Shown here: positions 26,040 to 37,844 of the stretch, one piece after another | Position numbering within the stretch: position 1 is the stretch's first letter | Layout of the letters: every line of letters begins with the position of its first letter | Assembly: GCF_949987535.1 (NCBI RefSeq) | Contig: NC_080067.1 | Span: 49,226,910-49,290,909, forward strand | Length of the DNA: 64,000 nt | Direction: 5' to 3' | Origin: Balaenoptera acutorostrata | Taxonomy: Eukaryota > Chordata > Mammalia > Artiodactyla > Balaenopteridae | The notes under the pieces: generated by a model | Seen by the model: only the letters and a program-made list of their open reading frames with translations | The model's database searches: none | What the model was told of the DNA's origin: nothing | Made by a program: the position numbers and the translations under genes

Positions 26040-26470
26040 TCAACCTAAATAAACCTAGGAGGCAATAATCAAGCAAAAAGTATTTATTTGGGATCAGATT
26101 GTAGATTGGGGGCACACAGATTCAGGTAGCAAGCCAAACAGCATCCTGCTAGGGAGTAAAATCAGGAGCTTTTAAAGGCAGAGAAGGGAGGTTTTCATTA
26201 TAAAGAATTATAATTGGAGTTGGAGGCTGAAGCTAATCTTGGCTAAATGTGATTGAGAGCTAAGGCTATCACTAGAGGGAGGTAAAAATCCATTACTTCG
26301 GCAATTCGCAGATGTTTTTGCAGAGTCCTTGGAGTATTTGTTGTTTGGCCCAGTTCAGTTCATGGTTCTACTCAAAGAGGACGTGTGTAAAGTCTACTTA
26401 ATGGCCTCTTGGCTCAATTTTAAAACTCCTTGATGTAGTGACTCCATTTTATTTCACATTTTATAGTGCA
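26040..26470. repeat. LTR-like block, unassigned
   Basis: This segment opens with 'aaaaagtatttatttgggat' and contains 'aaacagcatcctgctaggg' and 'agcttttaaaggcagagaag'. The same three landmarks, in the same order and orientation, occur at 53390-53500, which suggests two copies of one old element. The texture fits an LTR of an ERVL or MaLR type. I cannot name the family and see no clear termini. Confidence 0.35.
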
Positions 26471-27009
26471 TTTAAAATATCTGTCTCTAAACAACCTACG
26501 AACATGTATGTTTACTTTTTGAACATGGTGGTCATGATGGCAAACTTATCTCACTAAAGATTTTGCCTATAGATTCACGTTAATAAGATGAAAATTACAG
26601 TAGAATGTAATGATAGATTAAAGGATTATTAAGAAATATGTCATTTTGGCAAGTTTCTTGACATAGCCTAATGCATATTACCTTAACATTCACATAGTTG
26701 CTTTATTTTTTATTTCAATATTACATATCCCCTCAAAAGTGGTGATTTCTGCGTAACTTTGCACAGGAAATAGCAAGGTCTTTTATTTGACCTAAACAGT
26801 AAAAAGCTGATAGTGCCAAGCTTGGCCTTTTAAGTCAAAGGCTTCTTTTTCTTTATTGCATGTAATAGACCAAAACTAGATGCAGAAGCATTTCTTGTGG
26901 CTATTGTTCTTTCACCCTCCCCAGATTGAAACTGCTATCCTATTTCTATCATTTTACATTAGATTTTCTTCTTTTAAACTATGCACACATTTATAAATAC
27001 CGTATCAAT
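26471..27009. other. AT-rich DNA, no gene seen
   Basis: Nothing recognised. Confidence 0.5.
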
Positions 27010-27355
27010 TCTCATGTCTCATTCCTTTGCCAATATTATGCTTATGAAATTTATAATTGTTTTTGTGTGTAGCCATTTATAAATTTGCATTTTGAAATAG
27101 TATTTCATTATATTAATATAGCCCAATACATTTATTCATTCTATTGTTGATGAATAGTTGGTGGTTTCCAATATTTTCATATTTATGAATAATACTGCTC
27201 TGAACATCTTGTACATGTCTTTTGGTTTAATTTCTGTTGGATATACATCTAGAAGTAAAATTGTTTGTATTTGGATGTATTTATGTTCAGCTTTAGTAGA
27301 TACTGCCAAATAGTTCTCTAAAGTAAGTGTAAAAATTTACGCTCTTAGAGGACTC
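27010..27355 (-). mobile_element. Ancient L1 fragment (ORF2 C-terminus)
   Basis: Plus-strand landmarks 'attcattctattgttgatga', 'gaataatactgctctgaaca', 'ttctgttggatatacatcta', 'gaagtaaaattg' and 'actgccaaatagttctctaa' are the reverse complement of the ORF2 C-terminal region of an old L1 (L1MC/ME-like, by recall). Frames are lost. Confidence 0.6.
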
Positions 27356-27499
27356 AGTAAAACTGCCCAGGACATCCTACTGCCTACCTCACTTTAGGAT
27401 ATCATTGTAGGATATTTCCCTTTGGGAAAGATATGGGTGCATTTCTGGCTCTTAGATGAATAATTGGACTTGGTAGGAATTGAATGTAAGGGAAGGAGG

Positions 27500-27541
27500 G
27501 CATGTGTGTGTGTGTGCGCGCATGCACGCACGTGCATGCAC
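27500..27541. repeat. 42-bp alternating purine/pyrimidine tract
   Basis: Every base from 27500 to 27541 alternates purine and pyrimidine: a (TG)n run, then CGCGC, then mixed CA/TG/CG steps. Such tracts favour left-handed Z-DNA. It lies in otherwise ordinary spacer DNA. Confidence 0.85.
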
Positions 27542-27544
27542 TGG

Positions 27545-28045
27545 CACAGATAAGAAGCAAAATGTAGTTGAGAAAATTAGAAGTTTGTCCAGGCTCCTTG
27601 TTCACTGCAAACTGCCCCTCTACCTTTAACTTAGTGACAGCAGGGGCCTCTTTAGCATTGTTGAATTGATCGCAATGTGGACATTTAACCAAGCTTGGTA
27701 ATCTTTTCCTTGGAAGTATGAATCGGAACTGAGACCTGTTTTGGGGTTACTGGCCTCATCAACTAGATGAGAATGAGAACCGTAGTGGTTGAATTCTGTC
27801 ACCCTTTATATGGTGCAGAAACATTCTTGATGTTCGGAAATAAGAAGTAATTGTGCAGATATGAAGAAAGAAGTAAAACATCATATGCCACATTACATCA
27901 GAATTGTTAATTTGGCCAAATTATTTTTTTGTGTCTGAAATCTCTTGTCTTTTACTACTTAACCTCTGTCCTCCATACTTTACCTTTTTGTTTCAGTGGT
28001 TCTGACCTCCTTTCCTACTTAAAAACAGTTTTCAAGAAATAATGT
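27545..28045. other. Spacer DNA, no gene seen
   Basis: The minus-strand 96-codon frame ending near 27402 runs through the alternating tract and has no recognisable domain. No repeat recognised. Confidence 0.45.
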
Positions 28046-28049
28046 GAAG

Positions 28050-28565
28050 AAGTGGTTCCCAATGACTTTTGATTCACTGATAAAGCTTAAAAATTTCGCA
28101 ACTATTTTCATATATCAAAGCCATCACAGCTTTTTAAGTTTTCACCCAACATCATAAAAATATATGTGTTGAGTCCCTTGCACTAGAAAAAGGTTGAAAA
28201 CATGTTTTGAGGACATGAGACCCTTCTTATGGCTCCCTTGTCACTCTGGAGAACAGGTGTTGAACTTCCCAGTCTAAACTATGAATGCAATAATGATTTT
28301 AGGAAAAATGATATGATACCTTTCACATGAAAAATATCTGAGCATACAAATCAATCCTGAAACTGTGTAGCTTAAAAGCCACAAACTAAATCAGTAGTCA
28401 TTAAACTCATTAATGTAAGACTAGAGTTATTCTAAATCCTGTCGTGCTTTTAGGAAGGTGATGGGATTGAGAATTACGTTCCAGCAGACACTAGGCTCAC
28501 ACTTCTGTGAGGCCCTGTTTAAATGAAAGGGTTTCTTGTCCACAGTGTGAGAAGCATTGTTCTAA
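28050..28565. repeat. Possible hAT (MER5/Charlie-like) MITE remnants
   Basis: 'agaagtggttcccaatgac' near 28050 and 'aaaaaggttgaaaacatg' near 28187 resemble the two imperfect termini of a hAT MITE. 'cacagtgtgagaagcattgt' near 28540 resembles another such terminus. Pairing is weak and no 8-bp target duplication was confirmed. Confidence 0.3.
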
Positions 28566-29814
28566 AGAAACACAAAAGGGTTTATGTTTTGCTGTAGCTC
28601 TTATCATGACCATAGCCACCAGCTTTAAAGTTTGTAGGAGGCTTTTCTGTCCTAAGGCACTTGTTTAAAGCAACACTTTTTTTTTTTTTTTTTTTGGCTG
28701 TTCACCTCCAGAACTCTATGAAAAGTTCAAAATATTTAATATTGATGTAGCCTGCCAGGGGCTTGATAGATGGACCATCAATCAATAGCGACAATTCCCA
28801 ATTTTCATTTTATCAAGTGCAACAACACCCGTTGAAGACATCTGTTTTGTGATATGTTAAGTGAATTGCCATACACATTTCTTTGGTTCTCTTTTCAAGC
28901 ATGAGCTTAACTACACATTGAAAATAATTTACTAGAAAGATGGTTATTTAAATATGTATAACTTGACAAAAAAGGCATCAAAATAGATGGATTTTTAATT
29001 TATGCATGCCTGAATTTTACGTCTCATCCAGACATAAATTACTTTAAGCCAGCGTATTGTGCAGACCTATGTTGTATCTTAGATATAGAAATGTCTACAG
29101 TATGTGGAAAATATAGCCAAGAATAAAAGTCTGAAGCAACTCATTCTTCTTCTCAATATAATTCATATTAAATATTTTAAAAATATTGAGATGATACATA
29201 AATATAATAATCTAAAGATATTCGGATATAATATTTTTGAATTTATTAGCTATTGATATTCAGGATCAATATTCCATAGCATTTAATATAGGCAGGTGAG
29301 AATTCTATGTCCTCCAAACCTCTGGGCTCTCTTTTCACTTTCCGACCTCCCTGACCTCCTATTACATTCCAGTACCCACTAAGCCCCTGAGTAGCTCCTT
29401 GAATATGTTGTATATTTTCCTTGCCACACAACGTGTGTTTTACAAACACTGATTAAGTGTTTGATATGTAATGGGTATTTCAACACAGACAAGGATAATG
29501 ACATGCTCCATTCATAATGTTGCCATATGTAGAAGATAAAAATACATGACCACCACCTAAAAGTGAATTTCAGAAGAACAAAAAATACTTCTTATAGGCT
29601 CTGTGACATACTTATTATGAAAAATGATTCGTTGTTTATCTAAAATTTAAATTTTACTGGGTGTCCTGTATTCTATCTTTCAATCCTAACCTGTCTTCAA
29701 GGTCACCACTTGCTTGGGAAGTCAGTCACATGCAAAAAACAACTGTAATGAAATATAAGAAATACTGTAGTAGCATTCTGGAAAATGGAATATTTTAGAT
29801 CTTAAATATCCACT
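28566..29814. other. Spacer DNA with poly-T run, no gene seen
   Basis: A run of 19 T occupies 28677-28695; no SINE body is attached that I recognise. Otherwise AT-rich spacer without a supported feature. Confidence 0.5.
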
Positions 29815-29960
29815 ATTCATCAAGCATTTGTTGAGTACCAGAAACTCTGTGGTAGTCACTCTGTTGGGAACTTGGATACAAAGAAAAATGAGATATGCTT
29901 TCCAAGATAGTTAAAGATTTAAAAAAAGAAAAGGAGTGGAAATTCAGGTCTGATGTTTAA
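29815..29960 (+). repeat. Possible MIR/L2-like fragment
   Basis: 'catcaagcatttgttgagta', then 'ggtagtcactctgttgggaa', then 'cttggatacaaagaaaaatg' follow the order of a common ancient mammalian repeat (ttattgagcacctactatgt ... ctaggcactggggatacaaa). The exact family is not certain. Confidence 0.4.
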
Positions 29961-30002
29961 GGAAGAAATCAATAAGACAAATATATTATTTAGATATCTT
30001 CG

Positions 30003-31740
30003 TCAAAGGCAATTTTCACAGAAATAGACAAAACAATCCTAAAATTTGTATGGGACACAAAATACTCCTGATAGCCAAATCAATTTTGAGAAGGAAGAAC
30101 AAAGCTAGAAGCATCACAATGCCTGATTTCAAACAATATTACAAAGCTATAGTCATGAAAACAATATGGTATTGGTGTAAAAAGAGACACATATATCAAT
30201 GGAACAGAATAGACAGCCCAGAAATAAACCACATGTTTATATGGTTTATATGGTGTATATGGTCAATTAATTTATGAAAAAGGACCTAAGAATATACAAT
30301 AGGGTAGTCACGTCAGTAAATGGTGTTGTGAAAACTGGGTAGCCATATGCAAAAGAAGAAAATTGGATCCCTATCTTACACCATAAAAAAAAAAGAAAAA
30401 CTCAAAATGGATTAAAGACTTGAATGTTAGACCTAAAACCATAAAACTGCTAGAAGAAAATATATGGGGGTAAGCTCCTTGACATCAGTCTTGGCAGTGA
30501 TTTTTTGGATTTGACACCAAAAGTAAAGACAACAAAAGCAAATATAAACAAGTGAGACTACGTCAAACTAAAAGATTCTGCACAACAAAGGAAAACTATC
30601 AACAGAATGAAAGGCAACCTACTGAATGGGAGAAAATATTTGCAAACCACATATCCTATGAAGAGTTAATATACAAAATATATAAGGCACTCATACAACT
30701 CAGTACCAGAAAACAAAACAAAACACAAAACCAACCCACAAATAACCCAATTAAAAATGGCAAAGGACCTGAATAGACATTTTTCCAGGGAAAACAAACA
30801 AATGGCCAACAGGTACATGAAAAGGTGATGAACATCACTAATCATCAGAGGCATGCAAATCAAAACTCCAAGAGATATCACCTCACACCTGTTAAGCTAT
30901 TATCAGGAAGATAAAAGATAAATGCTGGAGAGAATTTGGAGAAAAAGGAACTCTTATAACTGTTGGTGGGAATGTAAACTGGTACAGCCACTATGGAAAA
31001 CAGTACAAATGCTCCTTAAGAAATTAAAAATAGAACTACCACAGGATCCATCAATCCCATCCTGAGTATACAGCCAAAGGAAATGAAATCAGAATCTCAA
31101 AGGAATATCTGCACTCCCATGTTCATTGAAGCATTTTTCACAATAGTCAAGATGTGGAAGCAACCTGAATGTCCTCCGGTGAATGAATGGATAAAGAAAA
31201 TGGGGTATTTACATACAATGGATTTTTAAGCCTTAAAATAGAAGGAAATTCTGCTATTTGGAACAACATGGATGAACCTGGAGGGTTTTGTGCTAAGTGA
31301 AATAAGCCAGACAGAGAAAGACAGTACTGCATGATATTACTTATGTGTAGATACTAAAAAAATCAAATTAAATTAAAAAGTTGAACTCATAGAAACGAGA
31401 GTAGAAAAGTGGTCTTCAGAGGCTGGAGGATAAGGAAATAGGGAGAGGTTGGTAAAATGATACAAACGTTCAGTTATAAGATGGATAAGGTCTGAGGATC
31501 TAATGTAAAACACGGTGACTGTCGTTGATGACACTGTGTTGTATAATGTAAATTGCTAAGAAAGTAGAACTTAAATGTTCTTATCAGAAAAGGGGGGAGG
31601 GTAAATATGTGAGGTCACTGATGTTTTAATTACCTTGGGGGGGAATCCTTTCACAAGGTATACATATGTCAAATCATCATGCTGTACACTTGGAATAGCT
31701 TACAATTTTGTCAATTATACTTCAATAGAGCTGAAAATAA
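30003..31740 (+). mobile_element. 5'-truncated L1: ORF2 C-terminal half and 3' UTR
   Basis: The element begins in late ORF2 ('ggcaattttcacagaaatag', 'atcctaaaatttgtatggga'). It passes 'atcaatggaacagaatagac', 'gcacaacaaaggaaaactat', 'aactggtacagccactatgg' and 'cacaatagtcaagatgtgga', and enters the 3' UTR near 31350. It ends at 'tgtcaattatacttcaatag' and a short A-rich tail near 31740. Internal stops and shifts break the frame; the longest fragments are about 75 codons (30050-30277 and 30552-30776). The 3' UTR ('tcatcatgctgtacacttgg') is of L1MA/MB type by recall. It cannot move itself. Confidence 0.87.
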
Positions 31741-32244
31741 ATTGGTAGGAAGTCAAAAGCACAAGTAAATCATCCCAAAATTATAGAATGCAAAATAATA
31801 ACAGAACTTTACAACATGTTTACAGGTAAGAAAAAGGGAGATGAGGAAGACAAGAGAAAAGGCTCAAAGTCAGAGGAAATAATGAAAAAAAAATGCCACA
31901 GAAACAGGAAAGTTTTACATGTCAGAAGGCAACAGAGAACTTAAAGAGATTTCCCCCAAAAAAACTACACATATTTTTTGTTCAAAAGTTCTCTTCTTTC
32001 CTTTCCTCTTTCTCTCAATTAATCTTTCATCTTCTACCCTTTTTCAGGCTTTGCTGAGCTATTGAACTGACACACAAATAATACATCAATACAGTATATA
32101 ACAATATATTAACATTCAGTAAAGGTCAATAACAGATGATTGTTTTATCCATATTTAGGAGAAACTATTATAAAAAATTAACATAAGTTTCTTAGATGCA
32201 CGATATTTTAAATAATTTTCTAATTCAATTGTTTTCAAAAGAAA
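31741..32244. other. AT-rich DNA, no gene seen
   Basis: Nothing recognised. Confidence 0.5.
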
Positions 32245-32330
32245 GTCCTACTATGAGCTGGATATTGTGTTAGCCCTGGAATACAAGAGAGAGCTGGACA
32301 ACCTCAAGAGTCACTCTCTTCCTTGCCACT
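32245..32330 (+). repeat. Possible MIR/L2-like fragment
   Basis: 'tactatgagctggatattgt' followed by 'gttagccctggaatacaaga' matches the start of the same common ancient repeat motif as 29815-29960. Very short. Confidence 0.35.
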
Positions 32331-32379
32331 CTCTATTCCTTCCCTCGCTTTTTTGAATCTTGCTATATCGAAATACACT

Positions 32380-32548
32380 ACTTATTCATTTAATTGTTAG
32401 TAATATGTCTTCCCCACTAGAATATAAGCTCAATGAAGGTAAAAAGTTCATATTCTTTATTATTGCAGTATTCTTAGCGTTTAAAACAGTGCCTGGAATT
32501 TTATAGGTGCTTAATAAATATTTATTGCTTAAATTAATGAATAAACTT
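32380..32548 (+). repeat. L2 3'-end fragment
   Basis: 'cttccccactagaatataag', 'ctcaatgaaggtaaaaagtt', 'aaaacagtgcctggaatttt', 'ataggtgcttaataaatatt' and a final 'attaatgaataaa' reproduce the L2 3' end in order on the plus strand. Confidence 0.75.
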
Positions 32549-32854
32549 TTTCTGGCATTTATAGTCTAATGTGGCCTATGGACAGTCTAATGTGGTATGC
32601 CACAAAATCATATGGCATGTGCCACAATACAGGAAATGCAGAGAGCTTTGGATCACACAAAAATATTTCCTACTTCAAATACAGGGAGATAGCAACAGGC
32701 TTTTTGAAGGAACTGTAATCCTATAAGAATGAATCTGTATCATTGAGCTACTATGAATAAAAAACAGTCAATGAATGATACACTTGAGAGAGAAACTGTC
32801 ATTAGTTCTCAAATCATAAGAGAATAAGAGAGGCAGTTGTATGACCTGATTTCC

Positions 32855-33092
32855 AGTAGGGCTAACCTCATTATCATGTACAATATCAATTAGATGATTA
32901 ATTATATGCTATATGAGATATAGTTAACTATTATATATATAATTGGTATATATAAAACATATATATGTTTAGTCAAGCTTCATTATGTTTTTGTTTGTAG
33001 TCCAAATTGGTCCTGCATTATATATATTATATATATATATATTTTCCTTTTCCTTTTTTGCTATTTTGCTGAACAAATTCAGACATAAAACA
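32855..33092. repeat. Unassigned ~200-bp repeat, copy A
   Basis: This segment matches 37095-37305 along its length, in the same orientation. Shared landmarks are 'gctaacctca', 'tatcatgtacaatatcaat', 'agatgattaattat', 'tttttgttt', 'ccttttccttttttg' and 'ttcaga'. The middle is a variable TA-rich stretch. Matching stops abruptly on both sides, so it looks like a discrete element and not the edge of a large duplication. No inverted termini, coding frame or target duplication were seen. Confidence 0.7.
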
Positions 33093-34599
33093 TTTTCACA
33101 AAGTAGGCCTGAAGTGTAAAATCCCAATTCTTGCCACATAAGCAGTACATATAAGTAATAATATAGCTAATGTATTTTCTCAGATACTGAAATGAATTTA
33201 AAAACAACACATATGCCATTGCTTTCAATTAGATTCTAACCCAATTTCTTGAAGAATTGTAAATTAAAAGGCTCCTTCTTCTCATAAACATCCAATAGTT
33301 ATTATGACCAGAAAAGCATCTATCTCTGTACAGAGTACTACCAAAATAAGGTTTTCTATAGATGCATTTGAAAAATAAATAGGTAATATCGTGGTAAATT
33401 AAAAAAAATTCATGTTTCAATTTTATATTTTATTTTAGAAATAATGTTTATTTCCCATTTATGCTATAGGAAGATGAAATTTTAGGTATTTAGCAATAAA
33501 CTCTTATTATACTCTTCCCTTGGGCCAATATCATAAGCTCTGAAGGGCGGTTATAAAAAATATTATTCCCCCAAAATTACCAGGAATTTATATCCACTAG
33601 ATTATCTAAAATTATTTAGACACTCCAACTATCCTATTAGTTGCTAATATCTTCTGTTGTGTTCCTACTTACCTATATTTCCTAAAAATGCAATCTTCCC
33701 AAAAATAATAGGTGAAACTTAGCACAAAGGAAGAAGTGCTTAATTTATTACAGTAGAATGTTTGTTTTATTTACATTTTTATAATTTACTCCACATCCTG
33801 ATGTCTGATATTACATAAATAAATGACCCTAAAAATGTCAGATAAGGATTTTCAAGTAATAAGACTAGTTATTAGTATTAAAAAATGAAATATTTGTACA
33901 GGTGTATTTTCAAAATGGTATGTGTTGGGCAGCATGCAAACTAAATAAAGAAAATGCATGCTAAAATACAACCATATTTGTACAACATTCTAATTTTTGT
34001 GTAGCTTGATTCAGAGGGAACAAAGTAGATCTCTAAGAAGCTAAATATATGAAACTAAAAATATAGTGGAATTACCTTGAGGGCAAATATTTGCAACATT
34101 GCAATTAAGAGAGTGAGCTTTGGCAAGCCTCAGAGTTCTGCAGCTGATCCTGGGACACCTGGCCTACACCAGCATCTTCATGATAATAGGTGATGGTAAA
34201 AGCAGAATTAAAAGGAAAAGAAAATTCTAGTGAAAGCATGCTCAGTGTAGGTACTCAATTTACGTTTTCAATAGTTCAAAATCTACTAAGTAGAAGATTT
34301 AAATCCAGGATAGCAAAGCATAGAATGGCAAAAATTACAAAGTAATAAACACTTAAATAAATTCTTACCCCCAAAGATTTCATAAATTAGAATCAATACA
34401 GTATCAAATACAGTATATAATATCACTGCATGTGAAATGGTTAAAGAAATTAAAACTGGAAATACAAAAATAAGCAAGAAGCAAAGACTAAAATATAACC
34501 ATACAGACTTGTAAAAGAACTAAATGGAATATTTTAAAGGTAATGATTTAAATTTAAAATTAACAAATTATTTAAATAACAGTTTTAAGACAGCTGAAA
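33093..34599. other. AT-rich DNA, no gene seen
   Basis: Nothing recognised. A short slightly GC-richer stretch near 34110-34180 is unassigned. Confidence 0.45.
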
Positions 34600-35270
34600 T
34601 TAAAATAGTAAATTGGAAGATATACTGAAAAAAATTACTGGTGATGCAGCTCAAAGACACAGGAAGATGGAAAAAGATAAAAAAGAGATTAACAATTAAA
34701 AGAGAAAGAATAAGATAGTGTAACATACATCAAAGTAGATTTTCAGGAAAGAATAAAGAAAATAAGAAAAAACTGTTATTTGAGGGGACAGTGGATGGGA
34801 ACTTTACAAAACATTTGAAAAATACAAACTTCAAATGCAGTTAAGACCAATAAGTTGCAAGCAATGCAAATAAGATATACACCTTTAGCCATATTGTAAT
34901 GAAACATCAGTGACCTCAAACACATCAAAGACAAAGAAAAGATCTTAGACATGACCAGAGAAAAGGGAATAGCAATTAAACTGACAATATTATTTTCAGC
35001 AGCAAATATAGAAATTAGAAGAAAGTGGAGTAATATCTTCAAAGCACTGAGATAAAATAACCTGCAAAACTTTCTTTAACAGTTGAAATAAAAGAACAAC
35101 ATATTCTGGTAAACAAAACCTGAGAGCTTTTAACAGCAACAGCCCTAAGCCGGAATAAATTGTAAGAAATGTCTTTGGAGAGAAAGCAAATGATTCTAGA
35201 AGGAAGTTTTAAATTGCAGTAATAAATGTAAACAAATAAGAATAATTAATAAATATGGAGGTAAATCTAA
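34600..35270 (+). mobile_element. Degenerate L1 ORF1 / HAL1-like relic
   Basis: Plus-strand order resembles an ORF1 C-terminal half: 'aaagacaaagaaaagatctt' (lysine-rich stretch), 'gaccagagaaaaggga', 'ttattttcagcagcaaatat', 'agaagaaagtggagtaatat', 'cttcaaagcactgagataaa' and 'attctggtaaacaaaacctg'. No frame is open over any length. No ORF2 sequence follows, which fits HAL1 (ORF1-only L1 relatives) as well as a truncated L1. Assigned by recall of family order. Confidence 0.45.
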
Positions 35271-35334
35271 ACACATTATCTACTGTGCAGCATAATAATT
35301 GAAAACATGTTATGTGCCTAAACAGTCTGATTTT

Positions 35335-35545
35335 TAAGTTACCTCTTGTACTCATTAGATTATTAACATGAGTAAAGTTATTTATCTACTCTGTGCCTCA
35401 GCTTTCTCACCAGTATAATGAAGGTTAATAATAGCTTATTCTAGAGGGGTTTTGTGAGGATTAAGTCACTAAACAGACTACAGTATGTGATTGATTCATA
35501 GAAAGCTCCATATGTGTTAGATACTGATATTACTACAACTACTAC
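35335..35545 (-). repeat. MIR SINE fragment
   Basis: Plus strand 'tctactctgtgcctcagctt' then 'tctcaccagtataatgaagg', 'ttttgtgaggattaagtcac' and 'ctccatatgtgttagatact' is the reverse complement of MIR from the core outward. A good match over about 200 bp. Confidence 0.75.
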
Positions 35546-35812
35546 TTTATAGAAATTATAATAACATGTGTAAAAATTTTTTTAAAAAACTTAAATATTA
35601 GATAAGAATCACCTGTAAAATGGGAGAGAAGGATTTGAAATAAAATGTTTTAAGGCCATTTCACTTTGGGGAGAATGAAATTATTAACCTTAGATTTTAC
35701 TAGATATGCATTTTAAATTTGAAAGTAATCATCAATATGTAATTGCTAAAGTTTGTATGATGGCCAAAGAAGTAGAGAAATAAAAATAGAATAAGAACAA
35801 ACAAGCAAATAT

Positions 35813-36966
35813 CACTGAATTATTTTATTTCCTATTTTATTTTTTAATTTATTTTTAAAAAGTTTTAGTGAAGTATAGTTGTACAATATTATATGTTAGA
35901 GGTGTGCAATATAGTGATTCACAATTTTCAAAGGTTATACTCCATTTATAGTCATTATAAAATATTGTCTATATTCTCTGTGTTGCACAATATATCCTTG
36001 TAGCTTATTTTATACATAATAGTTTGTGCGTCTCAGTCTCTACCCTTATATCGCCCCTCCCTCCTTTCCTCTCCCCATGGGATACCACTAATATGTTCTC
36101 TATATCTGTGAGTCTGCTCCTTTTTTGTAATTGTTTGTTGTATTGTTTAGATTCCACATATGAGAGATATTATACAGTATTTGTCTTTCTCTGTCTTATT
36201 TCACTTAGCATAATACCCTCCAGTCCATCCATGTTGTTGCAAATGCCAAAATTTCATTCTTTTTTATGGCTGAGTAGTATTCTGTTGTATATACTACATC
36301 TTCTTTATTTATTCATCTGTTGATGGACACTTAGGTTGCCTCCATATCTTGGCAATTGTAAATAATACTGCTATAAACATTGAAGTGTGTATATCTTTTC
36401 AAGTTAGTGTTTTTGTTTTTTTCAGATATATACCCAGGAGTAGAATTGCAGGGTCATATGATAGTTCTATTTTTAGTTTTTTGAGAAACCTCCATAATGT
36501 TTCCCACAGTGGTTGCACCCACAAAAGTGTACAAAAAGTTCCCTTTTCTCCACATCTTCCCCAACATTTGTTATTTGTGTCATTTTTAATGATAGCCATT
36601 ACAACAAGCATGATGTGATATCTCATTGTGGTTTTAATTTGCATTTCCCTGATGATTAGTGATGTTGAGCGTCTTTTCGTGTGCCTGTTGGCCATCTTCA
36701 TATCATCTTTGGAAAAATGTCTATTCAGTTCTTCTGCCCATTTTTAATTGGGTTGTTTGGTTTATTGTTTTTGTTTTGTTTTTTTGATGTTGAATTGTTT
36801 GAGCTGTTCATATATTTTGGATATAGGTCCCTTATCTGTCATACCATTTGCAAATATTTTTTCCCATTCCATAGGTTGTCTTTTTTGTTTTTTTGTTTTT
36901 TTGAAGATTTTCTTTGCTGTGCAAAAGCTTTTAAGTTTAATTAGGTCCCCCCACTGAATTATTTTA
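35813..36966 (-). mobile_element. 5'-truncated L1 with perfect 15-bp target duplication
   Basis: A perfect direct repeat 'cactgaattatttta' lies at 35813-35827 and 36952-36966. Between them is a minus-strand L1: T/A-rich tail at 35828-35862, 3' UTR to about 36135, then the ORF2 C-terminus up to 36951 ('gtgcaaaagcttttaagttt'). On the element strand the right junction reads 'ccttttaaaataattcag', so the nick fits the L1 endonuclease site TTTT/AA. The ORF2 part is broken; a 100-codon remnant with C-terminal ORF2 character lies at 36399-36701 minus and another at 36762-37031 minus that runs past the element end. The 99- and 89-codon plus-strand frames are shadows. Confidence 0.93.
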
Positions 36967-37094
36967 AAAGGTAAAAAGGAGAGAAAAAACACCACAGAAA
37001 AATAGGAAAATACACAGAAGAAGAGAGTCATTGAGAAAATACAAGTGTATCAGTAATCATAGTAAATGTAATTGGAATAATTCAACAGATAACT

Positions 37095-37305
37095 GGTAGA
37101 GCTAACCTCACTATCATGTACAATATCAATAAGATGATTAATTATGTGCTGCATGTTATGTAGTTACTAATTATATATATATATATATTTGTTTAATCAA
37201 GTATCATTATATTTTTGTTTATAAACCAAATTTGTCCTGTATATGTTATATTATCTTTCTTTTCCTTTTTTGTTATTTTACAGAACATATTCAGATATAA
37301 AAATT
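37095..37305. repeat. Unassigned ~200-bp repeat, copy B
   Basis: Second copy of the element at 32855-33092, direct orientation, 4.2 kb downstream. The TA-rich centre is shorter. Its flanks do not match those of copy A. It could be an uncatalogued interspersed repeat or a small dispersed duplication. Confidence 0.7.
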
Positions 37306-37844
37306 ATTCTGTACTATAGTAGTTGACATAAATTCTCTGGAAATAATTGTCTCCATGTTTTGAAATTCAACATTTGTAGACCATATCCAGTATTTCCTCT
37401 AGAGAATATATACTTTAGAGAATTATTTTACACACATTCCCTAGATAACATGTACACAGGTAATCCTGAGCATTCACACTGATGCTCAAAATAGAAGCAC
37501 AAATCTACATGCAACAACACAGAAATTTTTTTGAAAATAAATATTTTTTAAGAAGCATGATGTAAATAGTGTATTGTTTTTAGAAACCTCAAAATCAAGC
37601 AAAGGAAAACAATGTATTGTTTATAAATACATAGCATGTATGCTGCAATAAAGCTGTTTAAAGTTCAGATGGTGGAGACGGGGAAAAAGGTACAAGGCAT
37701 ATCTAGATTCATGTGATGATAGTGACAATTTTCTAGTTTTTTGCTGAGTGATGGGTTCACTTTTTCATGTCATTTTATTATTGTGCTTCATAATTTTTAT
37801 ATAAGTTGCATTTTTGTTTGTATCAAATTTTATATGATATTTGA
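37306..37844. other. AT-rich DNA, no gene seen
   Basis: Nothing firmly recognised. Confidence 0.45.
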
